Assembly (NCBI GenBank): GCA_018970085.1
Contig: JAGWXD010000001.1
Location: 1 to 64,000, forward strand
Origin: Cyanobacteria bacterium REEB459
GTDB lineage: Bacteria > Cyanobacteriota > Cyanobacteriia > Phormidesmidales > Phormidesmidaceae
Reading direction: 5' to 3'
DNA length: 64,000 nucleotides
The notes beneath the pieces are model-generated. The model saw only the letters and a list, made by a program, of their open reading frames with translations, had not been told where the DNA came from and ran no database searches. This document shows positions 35,466-44,380 of the stretch, piece after piece (the stretch's first letter is position 1; each line of letters opens with the position of its first letter). A program made the translations under genes and the position numbers.

Positions 35466-35761
35466 ACCTGCCCCTTCTCCCTATCGCCATCTATTGGCAT
35501 CATTGGACTTTTCTCTGGGTTGCCATTCCCTGGTAGGTTATCCAAACCGGCTGGTGGCAGGTTAGGCTAAGGGGTAATGGCTGTGGCCGTAGCCAGGTTT
35601 GATGGGGTGGCGAGGGTAGTTGGAAAGGTGGTTCAACCTAAAGTTTTGTGGTGCAGCCTTTTAACCCGCTCTAGAACGAGCCAGAACACTTCCCAGCCTT
35701 CCCTTTATTCGATCAACTCTGCCTCAGCGTTGTGGCCGAACTTGTATGCATAACCTGACCT
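35466..35761. other. Intergenic gap after the cpc operon
   Basis: 296 bp between cpcF and glcF. No ORF of useful length, no tRNA and no strong terminator hairpin are visible. It presumably holds the glcF promoter. Confidence 0.5.
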
Positions 35762-37135
35762 ATGGATATTCTGGATACGCCGCTAGCTTCTGTCGATACC
35801 TCTGACCAGCCCCAGGGGAATGGTTTCGATGCCTGTTCTCCTCCCCCTCGGCCAGAGTTGATCAACGCCTGCGTCCATTGCGGGTTTTGTCTCACCACCT
35901 GTCCCAGCTATCGAGTCATTGGTAAGGAAACCGACTCTCCCCGGGGCCGCATTTACTTGATGGATGCCATTAACCAGGGGCAAGCTCCCCTATCTCCAGC
36001 CTCGGTGCAGCACTTTGACTCCTGTCTGGGTTGTCTGGCCTGTACCACCGCCTGTCCTTCTGGTGTGCAGTACGACCAGTTGATTGCGGCGGTGCGGCCC
36101 CAGGTCCAGCGCCAGGCCCGCCGTTCCTGGCCTGATCAACTGCTACGGACTTTGATTTTTCAATTGTTTCCCTATCCAGCCCGGTTACGGGTGCTGGCGG
36201 GCCCCCTCTACCTCTACCAAAAGCTTGGGCTTGATCGCCTGGTAGAGCGCACGGGCTGGCTGCAAAACCTGTCTCCCCAGCTAGCGGCGATGGCATCCTT
36301 GCTGCCGCCAGTGACGGCGGAGAGCTTTGGCAGCGGGCTGCCAGAGGTGGTACCGGCGGTCGGACCGCAGCGCTATCGGGTGGGTATGATACTGGGTTGC
36401 GTACAACAGGTATTTTTCGCGGAGGTGAACCACGCTACGGCCCGGGTCCTCAGCGCCAATGGCTGTGAGGTGGTGATTCCCTCCTCCCAGGGCTGCTGTG
36501 CCGCCCTCCCCGCCCACCAGGGAGAAACGGCCCAGGCCCAGGTTTTGGCTCGCCAGATGATTGATACCTTTGAACAGGCCCAGGTGGACTATGTGATTAT
36601 TAATGCGGCGGGCTGTGGTCATACCCTGAAGGACTATGCCCATATTTTGCAGGATGACCCGGAGTACGGCGATCGGGCCCAGGCCTTTTCAGCCCGGGTC
36701 CGGGACATCCAGGAGTTCCTAGCGGAGGTCGGCCTCACTGCCCCCCTCCATGCTCTCACCGTCGGGGAATTACCGGTGGTCTTTCAGGATGCCTGCCACC
36801 TGTTACATGGTCAGAAAATTAGTCTGCAACCGCGCCAGCTACTTCGTCAGATTCCAGGGGTGACCCTGCGGGAACCCCTGGACGCAGCCCTCTGCTGCGG
36901 TAGCGCCGGGGTTTACAATATGCTCCAACCCCAGGTGGCGGAGGAACTGGGCCAGATGAAGGTGAAAAACCTGGTGAATACGGGTGCCCAGCTAATTGCC
37001 TCGGCTAATCCGGGCTGTGCCCTACAAATTCAGAAGCATCTGGGTACCCAGGGCCACTCCCTACCCTTGATGCATCCTGTTCAATTACTGGACTACTCGA
37101 TCCGGGGCGTATCCTTAGCGGACGCCCTGGCCTAG
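35762..37135 (+). CDS. glcF: Glycolate dehydrogenase/oxidase iron-sulfur subunit
   Basis: A 457-residue protein with two [4Fe-4S] motifs, CVHCGFCLTTCPSY (residues 37-50) and CLGCLACTTACPSG (about 89-102), then two CCG (cysteine-rich) domains with NGCEVVIPSSQGCCAALPAH and the LCCGSAGVYNML block. It is the electron-transfer subunit of glycolate dehydrogenase in photorespiration, working with a FAD subunit GlcD that is not adjacent. It fits the carbon-metabolism role of rbcR elsewhere in the window, although the two are unlinked. The prolyl oligopeptidase gene begins 30 bp later. Confidence 0.93.
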   Translation: MDILDTPLASVDTSDQPQGNGFDACSPPPRPELINACVHCGFCLTTCPSYRVIGKETDSPRGRIYLMDAINQGQAPLSPASVQHFDSCLGCLACTTACPSGVQYDQLIAAVRPQVQRQARRSWPDQLLRTLIFQLFPYPARLRVLAGPLYLYQKLGLDRLVERTGWLQNLSPQLAAMASLLPPVTAESFGSGLPEVVPAVGPQRYRVGMILGCVQQVFFAEVNHATARVLSANGCEVVIPSSQGCCAALPAHQGETAQAQVLARQMIDTFEQAQVDYVIINAAGCGHTLKDYAHILQDDPEYGDRAQAFSARVRDIQEFLAEVGLTAPLHALTVGELPVVFQDACHLLHGQKISLQPRQLLRQIPGVTLREPLDAALCCGSAGVYNMLQPQVAEELGQMKVKNLVNTGAQLIASANPGCALQIQKHLGTQGHSLPLMHPVQLLDYSIRGVSLADALA

Positions 37136-37165
37136 TGTGTTCACCGTTCTATCCCTGCAATCGCC

Positions 37166-39238
37166 ATGGCTACCGTCCCGGTCTATCCCCCCAGCCCTCG
37201 CCAATCCCATGTGGATGTCTACCACGGTATGGAGGTGGCTGACCCCTATCGCTGGCTGGAGGACTCGGTCTCAGAGGCTACCCGGCAGTGGATTAGGGCC
37301 CAAAACCAGGTGACCTTTGCCTACCTGGAGAGCTTACCCTGGCGATCGCCGATTCGCCAGCGGCTGACCCAACTGTGGAACTACGAGCGCTATGGCATCC
37401 CCTTTAGACAGGGCGATCGCTACTTTTACTTTAAGAACGACGGTCTGCAAAACCAGAGCGTGCTCTATACCCTGGCCAGTCTGGAGGCCGAACCCCGGGT
37501 CCTGCTGGATCCTAACACCCTTTCTCCAGATGGCACCGTGGCCCTTAGTGGTTTGGCGGTCAGCGAAGATGGCGCCTGGCTGGCCTACGGCCTGTCCACC
37601 GCTGGTTCCGATTGGGTTGAGTGGCATGTGCGCGACATTGATACCGGTGGCGATACCGGGGATGAGTTGCGCTGGGTTAAATTTTCTAGTGTTGCCTGGA
37701 CCCACGACCACCAGGGCTTTTTCTATAGCCGCTACGATGAACCCGACCCTGGAGCTCCAGCGGAGATGGTGAACTACTATCAAAAACTTTACTATCACCG
37801 CCTGGGCACCCCCCAATCCGCCGATCAACTGGTTTATGAACGTCCTGACCAAAAGGAGTGGGGCTTTGAGGGCACTGTTACCGAGGATGGCCGTTACCTG
37901 GTGATTTCGGTTTGGCGGGGTACCGATCCCCACAACCTGGTGTTTTACCAAGACCTGAGTCAGGCTGACAGCCCTGTTATCGAACTGATTTCCCAGTTTG
38001 AGGCCAACTACAGCCTGGTTGGCAACGATGGCTATCGCTTCTGGTTTCGTAGCGATCGCAACGCCCCTCGGGGTCGCCTGATTGCCATCCATCTCCACCA
38101 GCCCCAGCCTGAGGACTGGCGGGAGATCATTCCGGAGGGACAGGACACGCTGCAGTCGGTCAGTCTACTGAACCACCAGTTTGTCGCCAATTACCTGCAA
38201 GACGCCTATACCGCCCTGCGTGTCTACAGCCTGGAGGGGGAACTGGTGCGATCCGTCGCCCTCCCCAGCATCGGTTCTGCGGCGGGCTTTGAGGGTAAAC
38301 CCCAGGATCGGGAAACCTTCTACAGCTTTACCAGCTTTACCACCCCCAGTACCATCTACCATTACGACCTGGTGACCGGGGAGAGCACGCCCTACCGCCA
38401 GCCCCAGGTGGCCTTTAACCCCGAGGACTACACCACGACCCAGGTGTTTTATCCCAGCCGGGACGGCACCGCCATTCCCCTGTTTATAACCCACCGCCGC
38501 GACCTGGATTTAAGTCGCCCCCATCCCACCCTGCTCTATGGTTACGGTGGTTTTAACGTTTCCCTGACCCCCAGTTTCTCCGTTAGTAACCTGGTGTGGA
38601 TGGAAATGGGCGGTATCTATGCCGTGGCCAACCTGCGGGGGGGCGGCGAGTACGGGGAGGCCTGGCACCAGGCCGGCACCAGGCGGCAAAAACAAACGGT
38701 TTTTGATGACTTTATTGCCGCCGCCGAATGGCTCGTAGCTGAGGGGTACACCCAGCCCCAGAAGCTCGCCATCATGGGGGGCAGCAATGGCGGCCTGTTG
38801 GTGGGGGCCTGTATGACCCAGCGTCCTGACCTGTTTAGGGCGGCCCTACCGGCGGTGGGGGTGATGGATATGCTGCGGTTTAACCAGTTCACCATTGGCT
38901 GGGCCTGGGAATCGGACTACGGTTCGCCCCAGAACCCGGAGGATTTTGTCGCCCTCTACGCCTATTCCCCCCTCCACAATCTGCGATCGGAGACCGCCTA
39001 TCCGGCCACCTTAATTACCACCGCCGACCACGATGACCGGGTGGTACCCGCCCATAGCTTTAAGTTTGCCGCTGCTTTGCAAGCGGCTCACCAGGGTGAT
39101 GCGCCCGTTCTAATTCGGATCGAAACCGAGGCTGGCCATGGGGCTGGTAAACCGACCAGTAAGCTGATTGAGGAAGCCGTCGATCGCTGGGCCTTTTTAG
39201 TAGAGCAATTATCCATGGCGGATGGGCTTACCAGGTAA
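37166..39238 (+). CDS. Prolyl oligopeptidase family serine peptidase (S9A)
   Basis: A 690-residue cytosolic peptidase. The N-terminal part (MEVADPYRWLEDSVSEATRQ, about residues 20-430) forms the beta-propeller that admits only short peptides. The C-terminal alpha/beta hydrolase domain has the nucleophile motif GGSNGG (Ser540), Asp in DHDDRV (about 624) and His658 in GHGAGK, a complete triad. Length matches the family (about 690-710). No signal peptide is visible. It is 30 bp downstream of glcF and may share its transcript, without a functional link I can name. Confidence 0.95.
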   Translation: MATVPVYPPSPRQSHVDVYHGMEVADPYRWLEDSVSEATRQWIRAQNQVTFAYLESLPWRSPIRQRLTQLWNYERYGIPFRQGDRYFYFKNDGLQNQSVLYTLASLEAEPRVLLDPNTLSPDGTVALSGLAVSEDGAWLAYGLSTAGSDWVEWHVRDIDTGGDTGDELRWVKFSSVAWTHDHQGFFYSRYDEPDPGAPAEMVNYYQKLYYHRLGTPQSADQLVYERPDQKEWGFEGTVTEDGRYLVISVWRGTDPHNLVFYQDLSQADSPVIELISQFEANYSLVGNDGYRFWFRSDRNAPRGRLIAIHLHQPQPEDWREIIPEGQDTLQSVSLLNHQFVANYLQDAYTALRVYSLEGELVRSVALPSIGSAAGFEGKPQDRETFYSFTSFTTPSTIYHYDLVTGESTPYRQPQVAFNPEDYTTTQVFYPSRDGTAIPLFITHRRDLDLSRPHPTLLYGYGGFNVSLTPSFSVSNLVWMEMGGIYAVANLRGGGEYGEAWHQAGTRRQKQTVFDDFIAAAEWLVAEGYTQPQKLAIMGGSNGGLLVGACMTQRPDLFRAALPAVGVMDMLRFNQFTIGWAWESDYGSPQNPEDFVALYAYSPLHNLRSETAYPATLITTADHDDRVVPAHSFKFAAALQAAHQGDAPVLIRIETEAGHGAGKPTSKLIEEAVDRWAFLVEQLSMADGLTR

Positions 39239-39336
39239 CCCCTACCCATGGGTTAAATTTTCCTACCCCTAGAGAGCAACTCTCTAGCTGCAAGTAACCA
39301 ACGGGAACCTCTTTTTTATAAAGGGGTTTCCGCTGG

Positions 39337-39373
39337 TGGAATTCCAGTACCCATTGATGGAATTCCAGTACCC
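39337..39373. repeat. Duplicated 16-bp element with a TGGAATTCCA palindrome
   Basis: TGGAATTCCAGTACCC occurs at 39337-39352 and again at 39358-39373, 21 bp apart (two helical turns). The spacing is that expected for paired protein sites on one DNA face. It lies about 90 bp after the S9 peptidase stop and 90 bp before the convergent hisA stop, so it could equally be a 3'-region duplication. Confidence 0.9.
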
Positions 39374-39460
39374 TTACCTCGGTGATGGGTTAGCGGCAGG
39401 TGGATTATTTGGAAGCTAGCCGAAACATCCGATCTGCTGGGCTTCCGCCTGGAACCCAGC

Positions 39461-40234
39461 TCAGGCCAGGGTGGAGGTTCCCAGATCAGGGGGGACGTCT
39501 TGCCAGCGACCGTTGCCAATCGCCCGCACCGCTTCCTTTAAGCTCAGGTCGCCGGTGTAAAGGGCCCGTCCCACAATCACCCCCTCTACGCCCAGGGGTT
39601 CCAACGATAGGAGTTGAAGTAAATCCCCCAGTCCTCCCACCCCGCCGGAGGCGATCACCGGGATGGTCACGGTTTCAGCCATGGCTCGGAGGGCGTCCAG
39701 GTTGGGGCCCTGTAGCGTACCATCGCGCTGAATATCGGTGTAGATAATGGCGGCGGCTCCCCGCTCTTCCACCTGCCGGGCTAGGTCTAGGGCGGTGATC
39801 GTCGAGGTATCCAACCAGCCCCGGGTGGCTACCTTGCCATTTCTCGCGTCGATACCGACGATGATGCGATCGGGAAAGCTCTGGCTCAGGTCGCTGATCA
39901 GGTCGGGGTATTCCAGGGCAGCGGTGCCTAAAATGGCAAACTGCACCCCCAGGGCAAACAGATCGGCCACCCGATCGCGATCGCGCAGTCCGCCCCCGAC
40001 CTGTACTGGTACAGTGACCCCCTGCACAATTGCCTGAATGACTGGCCAGTTAACCGGTTGACCTGATTTTGCCCCATCTAAGTCTACCAGATGCAGACGG
40101 GTAGCCCCCTGTTCAACCCAGCGTTGAGCCACCGCCACCGGGTCCTGGTCGAATACCTCCGACTGGCCATAGTCTCCCTGGTAAAGCCGTACACAGTCAC
40201 CCTGCAGCAGATCGATCGCGGGAATCACATCCAT
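39461..40234 (-). CDS. hisA: HisA: ProFAR isomerase
   Basis: A 257-residue (beta/alpha)8 enzyme of histidine synthesis. It isomerises the aminoaldose ProFAR to the aminoketose PRFAR by an Amadori reaction. Conserved parts: [20 protein letters not shown] with the catalytic Asp, [42 protein letters not shown] and [13 protein letters not shown]. The ATG at 40234 is the family start; a TTG two codons earlier is in frame. The gene is monocistronic here, divergent from fabI across 104 bp. Confidence 0.97.
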   Translation of the reverse strand: MDVIPAIDLLQGDCVRLYQGDYGQSEVFDQDPVAVAQRWVEQGATRLHLVDLDGAKSGQPVNWPVIQAIVQGVTVPVQVGGGLRDRDRVADLFALGVQFAILGTAALEYPDLISDLSQSFPDRIIVGIDARNGKVATRGWLDTSTITALDLARQVEERGAAAIIYTDIQRDGTLQGPNLDALRAMAETVTIPVIASGGVGGLGDLLQLLSLEPLGVEGVIVGRALYTGDLSLKEAVRAIGNGRWQDVPPDLGTSTLA

Positions 40235-40338
40235 AATCAAAAATTTCCCTAGCCAGCTTACCTATTCTATCGGTCTATCCCCTACCCACCGGGACCAATT
40301 TCCCGTAGACTCCTAAATGCTGATTATCTCGAATCACC

Positions 40339-41115
40339 ATGTTAGACCTGACTGGGAAGAAAGCCCTGGTAACGGGCATCGCCAATAATCGATCGATTGC
40401 CTGGGGCATTGCCCAGCAACTCCACCAGGCTGGAGCCGAGCTCGCGATTACCTACCTGCCTGATGAAAAAGGGAAGTTGGAAGGCAAGGTCAAGGACTTG
40501 GTCGATCCCCTTCAGCCCAGCCTATTTTTACCCTGCAATGTGCAGGAGGAAGCCCAGGTAGAGGATGTTTTTACCACTATCCAGCAGGCTTGGGGTCAAC
40601 TAGATATTTTGATTCACTGTCTGGCCTTTGCCAACCGGGATGACCTCGCCGGAGACTTCAGCCAAACCTCTCAGTCAGGCTTTCAACTTGCCCTCGATGT
40701 TAGCGCCTACTCACTGGTGAGTCTGGCCCGGGGAGCCAAACCCCTAATGACCCAAGGGGGTAGCATTGTCACCCTGACCTATCTGGGTGGGGTGCGGGTA
40801 GTGCCCAACTACAATGTTATGGGCATTGCCAAGGCTGCCCTAGAAATGAACGTGCGCTACCTGGCTGCTGAGATGGGCGCTGCTAACATTCGGGTGAACG
40901 GGATTTCGGCTGGCCCCATTCGCACCCTGGCCTCCTCTGCCGTGGGAGGGATTTTAGACATGATTCACCATGTGGAAGCCACCGCTCCGCTGCGCCGTAC
41001 CGTCACCCAAACCGAGGTAGGCAACACAGCTACCTTTCTCTGTAGCGACCTATCCAGTGGCATTACTGGCCAGATCATCTATGTGGATTCAGGCTACTGC
41101 ATTATGGGAATGTAG
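40339..41115 (+). CDS. fabI: Enoyl-ACP reductase (NADH)
   Basis: A 258-residue short-chain reductase completing each cycle of type II fatty-acid synthesis. Motifs: LTGKKALVTGIANNRSIAWG (the FabI glycine-rich loop with GIANNRSIAWGIA), the catalytic pair in YNVMGIAKAALEMNVRYL (Y-x6-K), and ISAGPIRTLASSAVGG. The length is normal for the family. Likely a single gene; folB starts 119 bp later on the same strand and could be read from the same promoter. Confidence 0.97.
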   Translation: MLDLTGKKALVTGIANNRSIAWGIAQQLHQAGAELAITYLPDEKGKLEGKVKDLVDPLQPSLFLPCNVQEEAQVEDVFTTIQQAWGQLDILIHCLAFANRDDLAGDFSQTSQSGFQLALDVSAYSLVSLARGAKPLMTQGGSIVTLTYLGGVRVVPNYNVMGIAKAALEMNVRYLAAEMGAANIRVNGISAGPIRTLASSAVGGILDMIHHVEATAPLRRTVTQTEVGNTATFLCSDLSSGITGQIIYVDSGYCIMGM

Positions 41116-41234
41116 GTTGATGAATTATTTCTGCCCTGGTCTGGCCAGGGGGCAGTGGAGGGGATAGACCCCTCGCCAATGGCGATTACCCAGGTCTGGG
41201 ACTGGGGCGCAATCATTTATATAGACAAAAAGCA

Positions 41235-41597
41235 ATGGACTGCATTTATATTACTGACATTCGGGGTTACGGCTACATTGGATACCTGCCAGAAGAGAAG
41301 GTTCTAGGGCAGTGGTTCGGGGTGGACCTAAGATTATGGGTAGATATCACTGAGGCGAGTCGAAGCGACAATATTGCCCATACCCTTGATTATCGTAGAG
41401 TGATTAGTCTGGTTCAGAATTTGATTAAAACCTCTCGCTTTGACCTGTTAGAACGGTTAGCGGGAGAAATTGCCGATCAGATTTTAAGCTCCAACGATAA
41501 TCTGTCGAAAGTTGAGGTTACAATCCACAAACCGGCCGCCCCTATTCCTGATTTCGACGGGTCTATCAGTATCGAAATAACCCGATCTAAACCCTGA
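41235..41597 (+). CDS. folB: Dihydroneopterin aldolase
   Basis: A 120-residue enzyme making 6-hydroxymethyl-7,8-dihydropterin from dihydroneopterin, the step before FolK. Seen: MDCIYITDIRGYGYIGYLPE with the conserved Glu of the E-K pair, WVDITEASRSDNIAHTLDYR and the C-terminal VEVTIHKPAAPIPDFDGSIS (Lys conserved). It looks canonical and active. It opens the pterin-related neighbourhood: folK is 1.4 kb downstream on the same strand, with the EgtD-like methyltransferase gene between on the other strand. Confidence 0.95.
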   Translation: MDCIYITDIRGYGYIGYLPEEKVLGQWFGVDLRLWVDITEASRSDNIAHTLDYRRVISLVQNLIKTSRFDLLERLAGEIADQILSSNDNLSKVEVTIHKPAAPIPDFDGSISIEITRSKP

Positions 41598-41663
41598 TAG
41601 ATCTGCCTAGAGGGTGGCAAAGTCTAGCTAGATTCAGGCAGAGGCTCCCAGCCACAGATAATT

Positions 41664-42665
41664 CTAGATCTTAGCAATCAAATAAACCCCCTCCTCTTGA
41701 TTATCATCTTCCCAATAATCAAGTATGTTCAGACGATATTGTTGCAGAACAGCTTGTAGTCGATTAGAGGTGTATCGATAGGAAAAAAATAGCTGCACCT
41801 GGTCTCCTTCCTGCCATTCAACAGACCGCCCATCTAATGTCCAGTGAATAGACTTGCGGACCTGGAAGCTGGCGTTTATTCTTTTCAAATCCAGGCCAGA
41901 AATAGTTGAGTCCCCTTGAATTTCAAACTTGATCTCACCGTCAGCTGGATTAATTCCGGCATCCAATAAAATTGTCATCAGCCAGTCCCTGGTCAGTTCG
42001 TTATCGTACTGGGGTAACACCTGTTCTATCCCGCCCAGGTAATCTTTCCCAGGGGCCAGATTCGCACTCATCAAGAGTGTGTCTCCAGCTGTCAAAAAGT
42101 TACTTAAAATTGGCAGAATTTCAGTCGGCAAAAAATTCGGTATCATGCCAAAAAAAGTAATTATTTTGTGACTTTCACCCTGATTTGCAGAGAAATTAGA
42201 AATCAAGTCATCCGCAGACAATAAATCGCAAACTACTGGCCAAACAGCTATTTCTGGCAATAGTCTTTTAGCCTTGTGGGCAGATATTAAAGCCAAGGAA
42301 AGACTGACGTCCAAAGGATAATAAGTCAAAGCTTTAGATTTATTCTCTAGAAAAGATAACAGCTCCCTATCTTTGTCCCCACCGCCACAGCCCAGGCCAA
42401 TCACCTCAATACTAAGATCGTTAGCAGCAATAGTGCTAACTTTCTGAAAGCATTGACTATAAGTTAGGACGACAGCGTCGCTATTTTTAGCTGGGGAGTA
42501 AGCTTGATGGAGCTTTAGCCACTTTTGACTTTGCTTAACGCTATCGTAATGAAATTTATGATTGATTTTCTTAGTTTGAAAACTCTCCAGGTAGTCTTGA
42601 TAAACCTTCTCTGGAAATTGACTCTGATGAACATAAACCTGATCAAACCTATTTAAGTCAATCAT
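41664..42665 (-). CDS. EgtD-family SAM methyltransferase, altered substrate site
   Basis: A 333-residue protein related to EgtD, the histidine N-alpha-trimethyltransferase of ergothioneine synthesis. Aligned features: HKFHYDSVKQSQ near residue 36 (family KYxYDxxGS region), the SAM loop VIGLGCGGGDKDR (88-100), Asp119 in YPLDVS, FFGMIPNFLP (171-180) keeping the Asn177 of the substrate pocket, and the C-terminal QLFFSYRYT block (291-299). In EgtD that block reads TExSxKY, whose Glu selects histidine; here the Glu position is Phe293 while Ser295 is kept. It should therefore be a methyltransferase for another amine. It is AT-rich relative to neighbours, and divergent from folK. No egtB-like partner is visible. 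Confidence 0.75.
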   Translation of the reverse strand: MIDLNRFDQVYVHQSQFPEKVYQDYLESFQTKKINHKFHYDSVKQSQKWLKLHQAYSPAKNSDAVVLTYSQCFQKVSTIAANDLSIEVIGLGCGGGDKDRELLSFLENKSKALTYYPLDVSLSLALISAHKAKRLLPEIAVWPVVCDLLSADDLISNFSANQGESHKIITFFGMIPNFLPTEILPILSNFLTAGDTLLMSANLAPGKDYLGGIEQVLPQYDNELTRDWLMTILLDAGINPADGEIKFEIQGDSTISGLDLKRINASFQVRKSIHWTLDGRSVEWQEGDQVQLFFSYRYTSNRLQAVLQQYRLNILDYWEDDNQEEGVYLIAKI

Positions 42666-42973
42666 CCTCAGGCCTATTACTAATACAAACCATTCGTTAC
42701 ATAGTTTACTCCAGATCGTGTTATATTACTTCAGGTTGTGTTATATTAACTTTCCATAGGAAGATGAACACAAAAGCAGCCTGTTCTGTTTTTGACTTTA
42801 TTACAGCGGTAGAAGAGTTGTAAGGCTGAATGGCACAAATCCATTCTATGGATCAATTAAACCAATTTCGCGGGCTTAGATCCGGTTTCAAGAATGATAG
42901 GCGTGTAAGAACTCCACCAATTTTTCCAGGTTGCTCAAACAGCCTTTAGGGCTCTATCTATAGGATTAATACA
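42666..42973. promoter_or_regulatory. Divergent control region, EgtD-like gene / folK
   Basis: 308 bp without a gene, separating two divergent starts. It is AT-rich and contains a duplicated element (42712-42752). No riboswitch-like fold is recognised. Confidence 0.5.
42712..42752. repeat. Tandem pair of 20/21-bp elements
   Basis: Units at 42712-42731 and 42732-42752 share the core GTGTTATATTA and begin CAG-TT-type sequence. They lie 47-87 bp upstream of the EgtD-like start and about 220 bp from folK. Two in-phase copies (about two helical turns) suggest binding sites of a regulator, or a duplicated promoter core. Confidence 0.85.
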
Positions 42974-43486
42974 GTGACTGATTCTAGCCATCAGCTGGCA
43001 GCCATCTCCCTTGGTAGTAATCTAGGTAACTCCCGCGCCACCCTAGAAGCGGCCCTATCCAGGCTAGGGACAGCCCCTGGGGTAGAGGTGGTCAGCCGAT
43101 CTAGTTGGTACAAGACAGCCCCTAGGGGAGGACCGCAACAACCCGACTACCTAAATGCCTGCGCTGTGATCAAAGTCGCCATTAATCCCCAAAGGCTACT
43201 TGCCACCTTAATGACCATAGAACAGGAATTTGGTCGAGTCAGATCGATTCGTTGGGGCCCTAGAACCCTGGATTTAGATATTATTTTATATGCCGATCTG
43301 ATGCTAGATAGTCCGGACTTAATAATTCCCCATCCCCGCATGGCAGAACGAGCCTTCGTGCTGGTTCCCCTGGCAGAAATTGCTCCGGATTGGGTTGAGC
43401 CTGTCTCAGGCCAGACTATTTCTCAGTTAGTTCAAAAATTAGATATTTCAGAGCTTGCAGAAGTCACACGTCTAGAACAGGTTTAG
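42974..43486 (+). CDS. folK: 6-hydroxymethyldihydropterin pyrophosphokinase
   Basis: A 170-residue enzyme transferring pyrophosphate from ATP to 6-hydroxymethyl-7,8-dihydropterin, giving the substrate of DHPS. Motifs: ISLGSNLGNSRATLEAALSR, WYKTAPRGGPQQPDYLNACA, and the signature GPRTLDLDIILYADLMLD followed by IPHPRMAERAFVLVPL. It appears canonical. Translation starts at GTG (42974). Its last 15 bases overlap the end of the convergent DHPS-like gene. Confidence 0.96.
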   Translation: MTDSSHQLAAISLGSNLGNSRATLEAALSRLGTAPGVEVVSRSSWYKTAPRGGPQQPDYLNACAVIKVAINPQRLLATLMTIEQEFGRVRSIRWGPRTLDLDIILYADLMLDSPDLIIPHPRMAERAFVLVPLAEIAPDWVEPVSGQTISQLVQKLDISELAEVTRLEQV

Positions 43487-44359
43487 GGTGTCCAATACGG
43501 CTTTTATCTTAGGGACTTCGTGGGTTCTGAGTAGGTCGGTTTTACCGAGCGCTGCCAAAACAGCAAAAAAAGACTCTGCATTTCTCATTTCTTCGCCAAA
43601 GCATTCAAAGGCATGAGGCAGGGCATGGCATACAGGAAAACCTAAGGTTCTGAGTCGAAAGGTCTTTAGAAAAGTCTGCATTTGATAACTGATTCTCAAA
43701 GCACTATCCTGAAGATTCTTATAGTAAAAGCCCAACCCTCCATCAACGAAGATTTTAGTTACACCAGCCTTAGTTGCCAGGTCTATTTGCCGGCCAAAGT
43801 AGTCATGCATTAAAACTATGGGATCGTCGCCAAAGTCAAAGTCTCCTCCTGACCTGGCGGTCTCACCCTGGACATAACAAATAATAACGCCACCATCGAA
43901 TTCAGCAATAGTTCTATATATTTCCTCGTTGTATATAGCTCCCGTGAGATTAATGATATTTGCACCATTTTTCAAACATTCCCGAGCCACCTGGGGATAG
44001 TAGGTTTCAACGGAGGTTAGGACGCCCGCCTGGTGAAGAGCCTTTAAGACAGGTAATAGTTTGCTATTTTGTTGTAGGTCGGCTACTCGTTCTGCCTTTT
44101 CTAAGGTAGACTCAGCGCCGATATCTATAATATCGGCACCTTGAGCATTTAAGACAATACCTCTACGAATCGCCTGCTCAGAACTTAAGCATATACTTTC
44201 CCTATACCAGGAGTCAGTGGAGAGATTAATTACACCTAAAATCGCGGCTTTAGTATTGAAATCAAAATGTTTATCACCTAGATAAAAGTCTGCCACCTTT
44301 ATCTTCAGGTCGTCCCGATATTGGTCGTATATCTGATAAAGATCCTCAAGCCTTAGCAT
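43472..44359 (-). CDS. Divergent dihydropteroate-synthase-like (pterin-binding) protein
   Basis: A 295-residue TIM-barrel protein of the pterin-binding family but not a standard FolP. Kept: GVINLSTDSW (Asn45, like Asn22 of E. coli DHPS), GADIIDIGAEST, IINLTG (Asn137, like Asn115), IFVDGGLGF (Asp206, like Asp185) and LRTHEV (Arg278, His280, like Arg255/His257). Changed: the VDT Asp is Glu118 (SVETYY), and the loop normally SRKS with the catalytic lysine reads FPVCHALPHA (241-250). It may bind a pterin but join it to something other than p-aminobenzoate, or act as a methyl-pterin transferase. It is last in the NUDIX-SDR-DHPS-like run (21-bp gap after the SDR). Confidence 0.8.
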   Translation of the reverse strand: MLRLEDLYQIYDQYRDDLKIKVADFYLGDKHFDFNTKAAILGVINLSTDSWYRESICLSSEQAIRRGIVLNAQGADIIDIGAESTLEKAERVADLQQNSKLLPVLKALHQAGVLTSVETYYPQVARECLKNGANIINLTGAIYNEEIYRTIAEFDGGVIICYVQGETARSGGDFDFGDDPIVLMHDYFGRQIDLATKAGVTKIFVDGGLGFYYKNLQDSALRISYQMQTFLKTFRLRTLGFPVCHALPHAFECFGEEMRNAESFFAVLAALGKTDLLRTHEVPKIKAVLDTLNLF

Positions 44360-44380
44360 TCTTTTATCCCTTAAACCACA

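Noticed and set aside
37334-38098. 254-codon antisense frame in the prolyl oligopeptidase gene
   Set aside because: Opposite-strand shadow common in GC-rich genes; the plus-strand protein has a full catalytic triad.
39400-39747. Plus-strand frame over the hisA 3' end
   Set aside because: Mostly antisense to hisA, very Pro/Arg-rich.
41664-42665. Ergothioneine biosynthesis gene egtD
   Set aside because: The histidine-selecting residue is changed and no egtB-like gene is adjacent.
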